Assembly: GCF_003046175.1 (NCBI RefSeq)
Contig: NZ_PZZM01000001.1
Coordinates: forward strand, 2,053,501 to 2,117,500
Length of the DNA: 64,000 nt
Origin: Bosea sp. 124
GTDB lineage: Bacteria > Pseudomonadota > Alphaproteobacteria > Rhizobiales > Beijerinckiaceae
Reading direction: 5' to 3'
Shown here: one piece after another, positions 35,957 to 44,352 of the stretch
Layout: each line of letters opens with the position of its first letter
How positions within the stretch are numbered: position 1 is the first letter of the stretch
The notes under the pieces: generated by a model
What the model saw: the letters and a program-made list of their open reading frames with translations, nothing else
Database searches by the model: none
Told to the model about the DNA's origin: nothing
Made by a program: the position numbers and the translations under genes

Positions 35957-37744
35957 TCAATCCCCGATCGCGACGCCTTCCCGGCGTCCATCCGCGCCGC
36001 CGACGAAACCCTCCGGCGTCTTGAGGATGGCCTGGATGCCAGAGGTCATCTCGAGCAGGCGGACCTCGTGGCCTTTCGCTTCGAGCGCCGCCTTCCAGGC
36101 CTCGGCTTCGGTGCCCTTCTCCAGTTCCGTCGGGCCGTTGCGGCTGCCGAAATTGCCGAGATCGACAGCGGCCTGCGGGTCCATCTTCCAGTCGAGCAGC
36201 GCCACCAGCGTCCTGGCGACGAAGCCGATGATCTGGCTGCCGCCGGGCGAGCCGACGACGGCATAGAGCCGTCCGAAGGCGTCGAAGACCAGCGTCGGAG
36301 CCATCGAGGAGCGCGGCCGCTTGCCGGGCTCGACGCGGTTGGCGATGGGCTTTCCGTCCTCCTCCGGCGCGAAATTGAAGTCGGTCAGCTCGTTGTTGAG
36401 CAGGAAGCCGCCGGCCGTCATCAGCCGCGCGCCGAAGCCGTCCTCGATCGTCGTGGTCATCGAGAGCGCGTTGCCCCCGGCATCCACGATGGAGATATGG
36501 CTGGTGCCGTTCTCGATGCCGTCGGAGGGGGCGAGCCGCTGTGCGCGCTTGTTGGGCGGTTCGCCGGCCCTAGCGCGGCCCATCGAGCGGTCGGGGCTGA
36601 CGAGACCGGCCCGCGAGCGGATATAGTCGCGGTCGATCAACCCCGTGAGCGGGATGCCGATGAAGGCAGGATCGGCGAGATAGAGGTTGCGGTCGGCGAA
36701 GGCGAGCCGGCCGGCTTCGGCGAACCAGTGCGCGGCTTCGGCGCCGGGACCGAGACGCGCGAGATCGCGCGTTTCGAGGATGCCGAGCATCTGCTGGATC
36801 GCGACGGCACCCGAACTCGGCGGCCCCATCCCGCAGATGCGCCAGACGCGATAGGCGCCGCAGACCGGCTCGCGTTCCTCGATCCTGTAGGCCGCGAGAT
36901 CGTCCAGCGTGATGTCGCCGGGATTGCTCGCATGGCCGGTGACGGTCGCGACGATGTCCTGCGCGACCGAGCCGGAATAGAAGGCATTCGAGCCGCTTTC
37001 GGCGATGGCCCGCAGCGTTGCCGCGAAGGCCGGGTTCTTGAGGATCGTGCCGACAGGCTTGGCCTTGCCGTCCGGTCCGTAGAAATAGGCGGCGGCTCGC
37101 GGGTCCCTGGCCAGATTGGTCTCGCCCGAAAGCAAGCCGTTCAAGCGGGGCGAGATCGGAAACCCCTCCTCCGCCAAGCTGATCGCGGGCGCGAGCACCT
37201 GTGCCCAGGGCAGACGGCCCCAGCGTCGATGCGCGTCTTCCAGCAGCTTGAGCGTGCCGGGCACGCCGACCGAGCGCCCGCCCACGACCGCATCGGCGAA
37301 ACGCATCGGCTTGCCGTCGCGACCGATGAAGCGGTCGGGCTTTGCGGCACCGGGCGCCGTCTCGCGGCCGTCCAGGGTCGTCAGCCGCTTTGCGGTCTCG
37401 TCCCAGTGCAGCAGGAAGGCTCCGCCGCCGATGCCGGAGCTTTGCGGCTCGACAAGGTTGAGCACGAGCTGGATCGCGACCGCCGCATCGGCCGCGCTGC
37501 CGCCGGCCCGCAGGATGTCGCGGCCAGCGGCGGCGGCCAGCGGATTGGCGGCCGCCACCATGAAGCGCCGGGCCGTGGCGGTGGACTTGGCGATCCGCCC
37601 GGTCGCGGCTTCCGGTGCGGGGGCGAGCACCGGCGCCTGAGGCTGAGTTTGGGCCTGGGCGGGGCCGGTCGGTGCGACGCAGGCCAGCAGACTGAAGACC
37701 GCGGCCCGGTGCAAGCAGCACCAGGCCTCAACTGAGAATCGCAT
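35957..37744 (-). CDS. ggt: Gamma-glutamyltransferase
   Basis: Periplasmic Ntn-hydrolase of 595 aa that cleaves glutathione and other gamma-glutamyl compounds. Signal peptide about 1-33 (ending GPAQAQ). The autoprocessing nucleophile is Thr414 in NGTSHISIVDAGGNALSMTTT; DGRETAPGAA (substrate-binding Arg) lies in the large subunit, and RPRSSMAPTLVF and GSPGGSQIIG in the small one. ATG 37744 is chosen as the start of the signal peptide; longer versions overlap the lemA promoter region. Confidence 0.95.
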   Translation of the reverse strand: MRFSVEAWCCLHRAAVFSLLACVAPTGPAQAQTQPQAPVLAPAPEAATGRIAKSTATARRFMVAAANPLAAAAGRDILRAGGSAADAAVAIQLVLNLVEPQSSGIGGGAFLLHWDETAKRLTTLDGRETAPGAAKPDRFIGRDGKPMRFADAVVGGRSVGVPGTLKLLEDAHRRWGRLPWAQVLAPAISLAEEGFPISPRLNGLLSGETNLARDPRAAAYFYGPDGKAKPVGTILKNPAFAATLRAIAESGSNAFYSGSVAQDIVATVTGHASNPGDITLDDLAAYRIEEREPVCGAYRVWRICGMGPPSSGAVAIQQMLGILETRDLARLGPGAEAAHWFAEAGRLAFADRNLYLADPAFIGIPLTGLIDRDYIRSRAGLVSPDRSMGRARAGEPPNKRAQRLAPSDGIENGTSHISIVDAGGNALSMTTTIEDGFGARLMTAGGFLLNNELTDFNFAPEEDGKPIANRVEPGKRPRSSMAPTLVFDAFGRLYAVVGSPGGSQIIGFVARTLVALLDWKMDPQAAVDLGNFGSRNGPTELEKGTEAEAWKAALEAKGHEVRLLEMTSGIQAILKTPEGFVGGADGRREGVAIGD

Positions 37745-37890
37745 GGTCCGATCTCCTGATTGGCGGGCCCCGGAGGAGGTTAGCGCGCCGGCATCAGTCT
37801 GCGCCATGCCTGCATTCGTCTTGGACCGTTCGTCCTGGAGGGATAAGGTCCGAATCGTTGTTTCCGAGACAGTGCCAAAGGGGCCCCGGC

Positions 37891-38499
37891 ATGTCGTTTG
37901 CGCTCTCCACGATCTTTCGTCGACCTCTCGCCGTCGCGGCTGTTGCGCTGCTCGGGCTGGCGCTGGCCGGCTGTGGCGTCAACAACGTGCCGACACTGGA
38001 GGAGAAGGCCAAGGCGAGCTGGGGCGAGGTGCAGAACCAGTACCAGCGCCGCGCCGACCTGATCCCGAATCTGGTCGAGACGGTGAAGGGCTACGCCTCG
38101 CAGGAGCGCGAGGTGCTGACTGCCGTCGTGGAGGCGCGTGCCAGGGCGAGCCAGGTCAAGGTCGATGCCTCGACGATCACCGACCCCGTCCGGTTCAAGG
38201 AATTCCAGGACGCGCAGAACCAGCTCAGCGGCGCGCTCGGGCGGCTGCTGGTGACGGTCGAGCGCTATCCCGACCTGAAGTCCAACCAGAACTTCCTGGC
38301 GCTGCAGTCCCAGCTCGAAGGCACGGAGAACCGCGTCGCCGTGGCGCGGCGCGACTTCATCCAGGCGGTGCAGGCCTTCAATACGGAAATCCGTACCTTT
38401 CCCGGCGTGATCTGGGCCCGGCTGTTCTGGGGGGCCAAGGCGATGGAGAGCTTCGCGGCGACCACCGGGGCCGAGAGGCCGCCCGCGGTGAAGTTCTGA
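37891..38499 (+). CDS. lemA: LemA family protein
   Basis: 202-aa membrane-anchored protein. An N-terminal segment LAVAAVALLGLALAGCG resembles a lipoprotein signal or anchor (Cys about residue 28). The helical LemA domain reads SWGEVQNQYQRRADLIPNLVETVKGYASQEREVLTAVVEARA, with FLALQSQLEGTENRVAVARRDFIQAVQAFN and IRTFPGVIWA. Followed by two TPM-domain genes, a common association of unknown mechanism. Confidence 0.92.
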   Translation: MSFALSTIFRRPLAVAAVALLGLALAGCGVNNVPTLEEKAKASWGEVQNQYQRRADLIPNLVETVKGYASQEREVLTAVVEARARASQVKVDASTITDPVRFKEFQDAQNQLSGALGRLLVTVERYPDLKSNQNFLALQSQLEGTENRVAVARRDFIQAVQAFNTEIRTFPGVIWARLFWGAKAMESFAATTGAERPPAVKF

Positions 38500-38537
38500 G
38501 GGCGGCCGAAGAGTCCGGGCCGTGCGCCTGAATCAGT

Positions 38538-38646
38538 CGTCATGCTCGGGCTCGAGCCGCGCATCTCCTGCAAGAGAGTCTCGGGCATCAGACGCTTGGA
38601 CGAGCGTTTCTCGCGCCTCCGCCTCGCTACGCCCGAGAATGACGGC
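38538..38646. repeat. Palindromic intergenic repeat, copy C
   Basis: Between lemA and the first TPM gene. CGTCATGCTCGGGCTCGAGC begins it and CGCCCGAGAATGACGGCC ends it, the same termini as the other copies. The likely start codon of the TPM gene (38639) lies inside the closing AGAATGACGGC. Confidence 0.7.
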
Positions 38647-39424
38647 CGTGTGCATCGCGCTGCTCGCGGCGCTGTTCGGTTCGCTCGCCCATGCCGCCGA
38701 TCCGTCCTATCCCGCGCTCACGGGCCGGATCGTCGACGGCGCAAACCTGATCGCATCCGAGGCGCGCCAGCGCATCGAGGGCAAGATCAAGGCCCATGAG
38801 GACAAGACGTCCGACCAGCTCGTGGTCGCGACGGTGCCCTCGCTGCAGGGCCTCACGATCGAGGACTATGCCAACGGGCTCTTCCGGTTCTGGAAGCTGG
38901 GCGAGGCCAAGACCAACAACGGGGTGCTGCTGCTGGTCGCGCCGAACGAGCGCAAGGTCCGCATCGAGGTCGGCTATGGGCTCGAAGGTGCGCTGACCGA
39001 CGCTCTCTCCAAGGTCATCATCACCACGGCGGTCGCGCCGAAGTTCAAGGCGGGCGACTTCGCCGGAGGGATCGAGGGCGGAGCCGATGCGATCCTGAGC
39101 ATTCTCGCCGGGGACGCCGAGGAATGGCAGCGTCGCGCCAGCGTCCGCAGCGATGACAGCTCGACTGCGGAGGCGATCGCGATCGTCTTCACGATGCTGA
39201 TGGTCTTCATCCTGATCGCCGCCTTCATGAACGAGTTCCGCGGCAGCGGCGGGGCGCGACGCCACCGGCTGCGCAACGGACGCTGGGTGACGCTGCCGCA
39301 GAGCTCCGGCTGGAGCACAGGCTCGGGCTCGGGCGGCGGCTGGAGTTCGGGGTCGAGTTCAGGCGGCGGCTTTTCGGGCGGCGGCGGATCGTCCGGCGGC
39401 GGCGGCGCCTCGGGAGACTGGTGA
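38639..39424 (+). CDS. TPM-domain (YgcG-like) exported membrane protein
   Basis: 261-aa protein: signal peptide MTAVCIALLAALFGSLAHA, TPM domain (about 25-150; YPALTGRIVDGANLIASEARQRIEGK, SDQLVVATVPSLQGLTIEDYANGLFRFWKLG, NGVLLLVAPNERKVRIEVGYGLEG), one membrane segment (IVFTMLMVFILIAAF) and a C-terminal Gly/Ser-rich tail of the GGGFSGGGGSSGGGG type ending GDW. This layout is the classical one next to LemA. The ATG lies within an intergenic repeat and has no clear Shine-Dalgarno sequence. Confidence 0.87.
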   Translation: MTAVCIALLAALFGSLAHAADPSYPALTGRIVDGANLIASEARQRIEGKIKAHEDKTSDQLVVATVPSLQGLTIEDYANGLFRFWKLGEAKTNNGVLLLVAPNERKVRIEVGYGLEGALTDALSKVIITTAVAPKFKAGDFAGGIEGGADAILSILAGDAEEWQRRASVRSDDSSTAEAIAIVFTMLMVFILIAAFMNEFRGSGGARRHRLRNGRWVTLPQSSGWSTGSGSGGGWSSGSSSGGGFSGGGGSSGGGGASGDW

Positions 39425-40029
39425 TGGATGAGCAGGACCGGGACGCGATCGCGGAGGCCGTGCGTCAGGCCGAAGGTCTGACGGCCGCCGAGATCGTCGT
39501 CGTGATCGACCATGCCGCGTCGAGCTATCGGACGGTTCCCGTGGTGATGGCGCTGTCACTGTCGCTGCTCGTGCCCTGGCCATTGCTGGCGCTGTCGGAG
39601 ACGAGCGCGCCGCGGATTTTCCTGATCCAGCTCATCTGTGCGGCGCTGCTGCTCGGTACGCTGCTCTGGTATGGGCGCGGCGGCCGTTTCGTGCCGGGTT
39701 TCGTCAAGCGCCAGCGTGCCCATGACGTGGCGCTGCGCGAATTCACCGCACGCGGCCTGACGCGAACCCGCCAGCGCACCGGGGTGCTGCTCTATGTCGC
39801 CATCCAGGAGCGCTATGCGGAAATCCTCGCCGATACGGGCATCGACGGGAAGGTCGATCAGGCGGTGTGGGACACGATCATCGAGTCGGTCCTCGTGGCT
39901 GCCCGGGAGGATCGCCTGCGGGGCGGGCTGGTCGACGCCGTCCGCGCCGTCGGAGCCGTGCTGGCGAACCACGCGCCGCGCCGGCCGGACGATGTCGACG
40001 AACTGCCGAACAAGGTGGTGATGCTCTGA
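39424..40029 (+). CDS. TPM-domain membrane protein, second paralogue
   Basis: 201-aa protein starting with a TPM-like segment AIAEAVRQAEGLTAAEIVVVIDHAASSY, then two hydrophobic helices (MALSLSLLVPWPLLALS and IFLIQLICAALLLGTLLW) and a second half RTGVLLYVAIQERYAEILADTGI typical of the family. ATG 39424 shares its first base with the preceding stop (TGATG); GTG 39421 is also possible. It forms a lemA-TPM-TPM row, a recurring trio in alphaproteobacteria. Confidence 0.85.
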   Translation: MDEQDRDAIAEAVRQAEGLTAAEIVVVIDHAASSYRTVPVVMALSLSLLVPWPLLALSETSAPRIFLIQLICAALLLGTLLWYGRGGRFVPGFVKRQRAHDVALREFTARGLTRTRQRTGVLLYVAIQERYAEILADTGIDGKVDQAVWDTIIESVLVAAREDRLRGGLVDAVRAVGAVLANHAPRRPDDVDELPNKVVML

Positions 40030-40036
40030 AAGCGTC

Positions 40037-40795
40037 TCAGCGCGGGCTGCGCGCCGCGCCCAGGATCGCACCCGGCATCATGCCGTATTTCCCGGGCTGT
40101 TCCGCCTGGACGATCACGACATAGCTGTCGGCTTCCGCCGACTGTGTCGCGGCAAGCGACGCGGTCAGCGTCGCCTCCTTGCCGTCCCAGTCGCCGATAC
40201 GGGTCATGCCGCGCACGACATTGGCGTAGGAGACGGTCTTGCCCTGGTTCTCGCCGCGCGCGATCGGAACCGTGACCATCCGCGTCGTCGCCAGGACCCA
40301 GACGCCGGCCGTCCGCTCGGCAGGAACATCCAGCGGCGCAAGCTTGACCTGAAGTGCGCCCGCCTCTTCCTTCAGGGAGACCTTCGCGACGAAGCCCGCG
40401 CCGGATGGCTGCTTGGCTGCCCGCTCGATCTCGATCCTGTCGGAGCCGACGACATGCGACGCGCCGTTGATGACGGCTTGAGGCGTGTAGACCTGTCCGT
40501 CGCCGCGCGCCTTGGCGTAGAATTTCTGCCGCTTGGCGAAGCTGTCCTTCCCGAGCGTGTCCTTCCAGCCGAGATAGTCCCAATAGGTCACGGGCAGTGT
40601 CAGCGCGATCATGTCCGGGTTGCGCGCCAGCTCGACGAAGAGCGCGTCGGCCGGCGGGCAGGAGGAGCAGCCCTGGCTGGTGAAGAGCTCGATCACCGCC
40701 TTCGGCTGCCTGTCCGCGGATTCGGCGCGCGCGACCGCACCGCCCAGGACGAGCAGGGCGATGGAGGCTGAAAGGAGGCGCGCGAGGACGGTCAT
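40037..40795 (-). CDS. DUF1223 exported thioredoxin-like protein
   Basis: 252-aa protein with a signal peptide (SASIALLVLGGAVARA) and a thioredoxin-like N-terminal domain: VIELFTSQGCSSCPPADALF has a Cys43-x2-Cys46 motif. YWDYLGWKDTLGKDSFAKRQKFYAKARG and YTPQAVINGASHVVGSDR are DUF1223 hallmarks. Periplasmic redox function is plausible but unproven. It follows lpxXL on the same strand after 67 bp. Confidence 0.9.
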   Translation of the reverse strand: MTVLARLLSASIALLVLGGAVARAESADRQPKAVIELFTSQGCSSCPPADALFVELARNPDMIALTLPVTYWDYLGWKDTLGKDSFAKRQKFYAKARGDGQVYTPQAVINGASHVVGSDRIEIERAAKQPSGAGFVAKVSLKEEAGALQVKLAPLDVPAERTAGVWVLATTRMVTVPIARGENQGKTVSYANVVRGMTRIGDWDGKEATLTASLAATQSAEADSYVVIVQAEQPGKYGMMPGAILGAARSPR

Positions 40796-40862
40796 GGCTT
40801 GAACTCGGCGAGATGTTACATCTCAGGCGTTACCAAAGCGCCCAATCCATCTCACTTGGAAA

Positions 40863-41840
40863 TCACGTTGCCTTGAAAAGCGGTGTGTGTGCAACCGCCA
40901 TGCCGGCCTCGGCGGCGGGGGCCGCGATCATGTTCGGCCGCCAGCGCCGGTGCATCCAGAGCCATTGCTCGGGATGCTCGCGGACCCAGCCTTCGACCAC
41001 CGCCGTCATCATCGCCATCGCACCCTGGACGTCAATCTCGCCGGCGGCGTCGCGCGGCAGGTCGAGCGGCGGCGTCAGCTCCAGCCGGAAGCGCTGCCTG
41101 GGCAGGCGGATGACGCGCACGCCATGCACGGGGCATTCGAAACGGCGGGCGAATTTGCCGAGAATCGGGTTGGTCAGGGCCGGGCGGCCCATGAAAGGCA
41201 CCACGACGCCGCGGGTAAAGTGCTGGTCGATCAGCATGCCGAGATGACCGTTGCGTTCGAGAACGCCCTGCATGGCGAAAGCCGCGCCCTGTTTTGCCGC
41301 GGCGAGGCCGCCCATGGCGCCGGAGCGGATCTCGTGGACGATCGCAGCGATGGCCGGATCGTTGGGCGCGCGGAAGACTGCGGTGGTCTCGAGGTCGTAG
41401 GCCGCCGCGCAGATCGCCGGCAGCTCCCAGTTGGCGAGATGGGCGGAGAAGATCAGGCCGGGCTTCGCGTCGTCCTTCAGCGCGATGAAGTGCTCGATGC
41501 CGTCGACCTCGACGCGCGAGGGCGCGTCGGGATTGAGATAGTCATAGTCGAACAGCGTCTTCAGATGGGCGTATTCGGCGGCGGTCCGGCCCAGGTTTTC
41601 CCAGGCGCCGCGTGCGATGCGGCGCACCTCCGGCTCGGCCATGCCGGGAAAGGCGGCGCGGATATTGGCCAGCGCGACGCGGTTGACCGGGATCAGCGGA
41701 CTGGCCGTGCGCAGCAGCCAGCCGCCAAGGTCGCTCGACCGCTCGGGCCCGAGCAGGCGCAGGAACGCGAACAGGGCCCGGATCAGGCCGATCATCACCA
41801 TGGCGCCGGCGCGCGCGGCGAACATCTTCAGTCGTCTCAA
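40863..41840 (-). CDS. lpxXL: Lipid A acyltransferase for very-long-chain fatty acid (LpxXL)
   Basis: 325-aa LpxL/HtrB-type acyltransferase at the inner face of the inner membrane, which in rhizobia transfers the 27-hydroxyoctacosanoyl chain from AcpXL to lipid A. N-terminal membrane segment (MVMIGLIRALFAFLRLLG); catalytic His-x4-Glu motif in FSAHLANWELPAICAA; DQHFTRGVVVPFMGRPA and the C-terminal WLWMHRRWRPN are typical. It is the last gene of the acpXL cluster, which supports LpxXL over LpxL. Confidence 0.92.
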   Translation of the reverse strand: MRRLKMFAARAGAMVMIGLIRALFAFLRLLGPERSSDLGGWLLRTASPLIPVNRVALANIRAAFPGMAEPEVRRIARGAWENLGRTAAEYAHLKTLFDYDYLNPDAPSRVEVDGIEHFIALKDDAKPGLIFSAHLANWELPAICAAAYDLETTAVFRAPNDPAIAAIVHEIRSGAMGGLAAAKQGAAFAMQGVLERNGHLGMLIDQHFTRGVVVPFMGRPALTNPILGKFARRFECPVHGVRVIRLPRQRFRLELTPPLDLPRDAAGEIDVQGAMAMMTAVVEGWVREHPEQWLWMHRRWRPNMIAAPAAEAGMAVAHTPLFKAT

Positions 41841-41970
41841 GATCGGTCCGGCCCCATCTCGCCCGCGTGACCTTCGAGGCCGGGCTGAAGCCGCGACTTG
41901 GGGCAGGAACGCGGCTTCGTCAAGTTTTGCGCACGTTCGGGCCGATAAGCTGCGTCCGTTCGCAGAGGCT

Positions 41971-42993
41971 TCAAAACGTCACGACGACCTTGCCGAAGAC
42001 CTGCCGGCCTTCGAGACGGGCCAGGCCCTTCTCGAAATCCTCGAGCGGAAACACCGAATCGATCACCGGCTTCATGCCGCCGGCCATCTTCTCGAGCGAT
42101 TGGCGAATATTCTCGATCCGGCAGCCGAAGGAGCCGGTGATGCGATATTGCTGCTGGAAGAGCTGCATCAGGTTCATCGTCGTCGAGGCACCCGAGGTCG
42201 CGCCGCAGGTGACGAGCCTTCCGCCACGCTTGAGGCAGAGCAGCGAGCCGTTCCAGGTGTCGGCGCCGACATGTTCGAAGACGACGTCGACGCCCTTACG
42301 CTTGGTGAGCTGGCGAACCTCGCCCTCGAAGCGCTCGGTCTTGTAGTTGATGACGTAATCGGCGCCGAGCGCCTTGGCCTTGGCGCCCTTCTCGTCGTCG
42401 CCGACGGTGGTGTAGACGGTGCAGCCGATGGCCTTGGCCATCAGGATCGCGGCCGTGCCGATGCCGGAGCCGCCGGCATGGACCAGCACCGATTCGCCGG
42501 GCTCCAGCCGGGCATTGTCGAACAGCATGTGCTGGACCGTGCCGAAGCCGATCGGCGCGCAGGCGGCATCCTCGAAGGAGACGCCGGGGGGCGCCTTGAT
42601 CACCAGCCTGGCCTCGCGATTCAGTAGCTCGCGGGCGAAACCGTCGATGTGAAAGCCCATGATCCCGGCGACGTTCTCGCAGAGATTGTCGCGGCCCTCG
42701 CGGCAGGCCTTGCATTGGCCGCAGGTGTCGGCGCCATAGGCCGTGACCGTGTCGCCGACCGCGAGGCCCGTGACGCCCTCGCCGATGCAGACGATTTCGC
42801 CCGCCGCCTCGACGCCTGCCGCCTGCGGCATCTTGCGCTTGGCGAAGGCCATGCCGCGAAAACCCCAGATGTCGAGATAGTTCAGCCCGATCGCGCGGAT
42901 GCGGATCTGGACCTCGCCGGCGGCGGGCGGCGGCGGCGGCTCGATCTCCTCGAGACGGAGGTCGCGGTCGCCATGAAGCTGGAGGGAACGCAT
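41971..42993 (-). CDS. adh2XL: Zinc-containing alcohol dehydrogenase-like protein of the VLCFA cluster
   Basis: 340-aa medium-chain dehydrogenase. The structural zinc site is CGQCKACREGRDNLC and the Rossmann motif HAGGSGIGTAAILMAKAIGCTVYTT. A homologous dehydrogenase sits in the rhizobial acpXL-lpxXL cluster (adh2XL) and is thought to serve in very-long-chain fatty acid synthesis, perhaps as an enoyl reductase. ATG 42993 begins MRSLQLHGDRDLRLEEIE; the upstream open frame overlaps the toxin gene and is not conserved. Confidence 0.88.
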   Translation of the reverse strand: MRSLQLHGDRDLRLEEIEPPPPPAAGEVQIRIRAIGLNYLDIWGFRGMAFAKRKMPQAAGVEAAGEIVCIGEGVTGLAVGDTVTAYGADTCGQCKACREGRDNLCENVAGIMGFHIDGFARELLNREARLVIKAPPGVSFEDAACAPIGFGTVQHMLFDNARLEPGESVLVHAGGSGIGTAAILMAKAIGCTVYTTVGDDEKGAKAKALGADYVINYKTERFEGEVRQLTKRKGVDVVFEHVGADTWNGSLLCLKRGGRLVTCGATSGASTTMNLMQLFQQQYRITGSFGCRIENIRQSLEKMAGGMKPVIDSVFPLEDFEKGLARLEGRQVFGKVVVTF

Positions 42994-43009
42994 GGGAATC
43001 GAATGTCTT

Positions 43010-43294
43010 TCAAAGGTGATCCGGCCATTCACGCGAGGCGTGCAGCGCGGCCAGGATTTCAACACGCCCGTCACGGACGCGGTAAGGGATAATATAGGGC
43101 GTCCCGGTGACCACGAATTCGCGGGTGCCGTCAACGCGACCCGGACGTCCCATCTCTGGATACTCGGCCATTTTGGCGGCTCTAGCCTCGATCTCGAAGG
43201 TCAATCGTTCAGCAAGGGCTCGATCTGCGGCCGCGACGAAGGCAAAAATGGTATCGATCTCGGCCAGAGCGCGCGAGGACCAATGAACCTTCAC
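43010..43294 (-). CDS. RelE/ParE-family toxin
   Basis: 94-aa toxin of the RelE/ParE superfamily: MKVHWSSRALAEIDTIFAFVAA at the N-terminus, EIEARAAKMAEYPEMGRPGRVDGTREFVV in the middle and the conserved PYIIPYRVRDGRVEILAALHASREWP at the C-terminus, all typical of ParE (gyrase inhibitor) proteins. GTG start overlaps the antitoxin stop (GTGA). It ends 16 bp before the dehydrogenase gene, so it sits within the lipid A gene row. Confidence 0.9.
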   Translation of the reverse strand: MKVHWSSRALAEIDTIFAFVAAADRALAERLTFEIEARAAKMAEYPEMGRPGRVDGTREFVVTGTPYIIPYRVRDGRVEILAALHASREWPDHL

Positions 43295-43530
43295 GCCTTT
43301 GTCCGATATTTATCGAATACGGCCCGGACCTCATCATCAGTAGCGAACTCGCCGCGATCCGCTTCCGCGATGCCTTCCTTGATGCGCGCGATCTGCCAGG
43401 CGTTCAGCTCGACATAGGACTCGATGGCCTTGGCCGCGATCCAGCTGCGCGAGCGGTCCGTGTCGGCAGCCAGCGCGTCGAGCTTGGCCAGCATCTCGTC
43501 GTCGAGGCGGATGGTGAAGGCTGCGGTCAT
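43291..43530 (-). CDS. Ribbon-helix-helix antitoxin (ParD/CopG-like)
   Basis: 79-aa antitoxin with an N-terminal RHH domain (MTAAFTIRLDDEMLAKLDALAADTDRSRSWIAAKAIESYV) and a C-terminal toxin-binding tail (IKEGIAEADRGEFATDDEVRAVFDKY). ATG 43530 is preferred over an ATG 33 bp upstream because it starts exactly at the RHH strand. It presumably represses its own operon. Confidence 0.9.
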   Translation of the reverse strand: MTAAFTIRLDDEMLAKLDALAADTDRSRSWIAAKAIESYVELNAWQIARIKEGIAEADRGEFATDDEVRAVFDKYRTKA

Positions 43531-43599
43531 GACGCGATCTCCCCGCGGTTCATCCTGGTTCAATCTGAACCTAGCACGAGCGGCCGGCCTGGTCGATTC

Positions 43600-44352
43600 T
43601 CAGCGATGCACGCCGAGATGCGCGGTCACGCCGCCGTCGATCGGGATCACCGTGCCGGTGATGTAGGCCGCCGGCTCGCTCATCAGAAAGGCGGCGAGGC
43701 CCGCGACCTCTTCCGGCTTCGCGAAACGCCCGGCCGGGATCTGGCCCTGCATCTTGTCGCGATAGGCGGCGTAGGGCGCCATCATGTCGGTGTCGACGAA
43801 GCCCGGCGCGATGATGTTGACGGTGACGCCGCGCTTGCCGGTCTCGACCGCGAGCGTCTTGGCATAGGAGATCAGGGCGCCCTTGGATGCGGCATAGGCC
43901 GCATTGCCAGGGTTGCCGCGCAAAGCCGCGACGGAGCCGATCGCGACGATGCGTCCAGCGCGGGCGCGGATCATGTTGCGCATCAGGCTCTTGGCGAGGC
44001 GGGTGAAGGCCCAGAAATTGACCTGCATCGCCGCCTCCGCCTTGTCCTGCACCATCATCGCGGCGAGCGAATCATAGGGCTGGCCGGCATTGTGGATCAG
44101 GCCAAAATAGCTCTCGCCCTCGCCCTCGCGTTCGTCGCAGAAGGCGTCGAGCGCGGCCTTGTCGGAAAGGTCGAGCGGGAGGGCGTCGATGCTGCGACCG
44201 GGATAGGCCTGCGCGATCTCGGCTGCGAGCGCCAGAGCCTGCTCGCCCGAGCTGCGATAGGTGAAATCGACGTCGTGGCCGGCTGCCGCCAGCGCACGCA
44301 CGATCGCTGCGCCAACCCCCTTGGCGCCTCCGGTGACGAGGATCCGGGTCAT
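43600..44352 (-). CDS. FabG-like 3-oxoacyl-ACP reductase of the VLCFA cluster
   Basis: 250-aa SDR reductase. ILVTGGAKGVGAAIVRALAA is the NADP-binding motif, IHNAG replaces the usual NNAG, catalytic Ser in IGSVAALRG and Tyr-x3-Lys in YAASKGALI; the C-terminus VIPIDGGVTAHLG is typical of FabG. It overlaps the upstream ketosynthase gene (ATGA), so it would supply the ketoreductase step of VLCFA elongation. The six-gene R. leguminosarum cluster as I recall it lacks this gene. Confidence 0.88.
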   Translation of the reverse strand: MTRILVTGGAKGVGAAIVRALAAAGHDVDFTYRSSGEQALALAAEIAQAYPGRSIDALPLDLSDKAALDAFCDEREGEGESYFGLIHNAGQPYDSLAAMMVQDKAEAAMQVNFWAFTRLAKSLMRNMIRARAGRIVAIGSVAALRGNPGNAAYAASKGALISYAKTLAVETGKRGVTVNIIAPGFVDTDMMAPYAAYRDKMQGQIPAGRFAKPEEVAGLAAFLMSEPAAYITGTVIPIDGGVTAHLGVHR

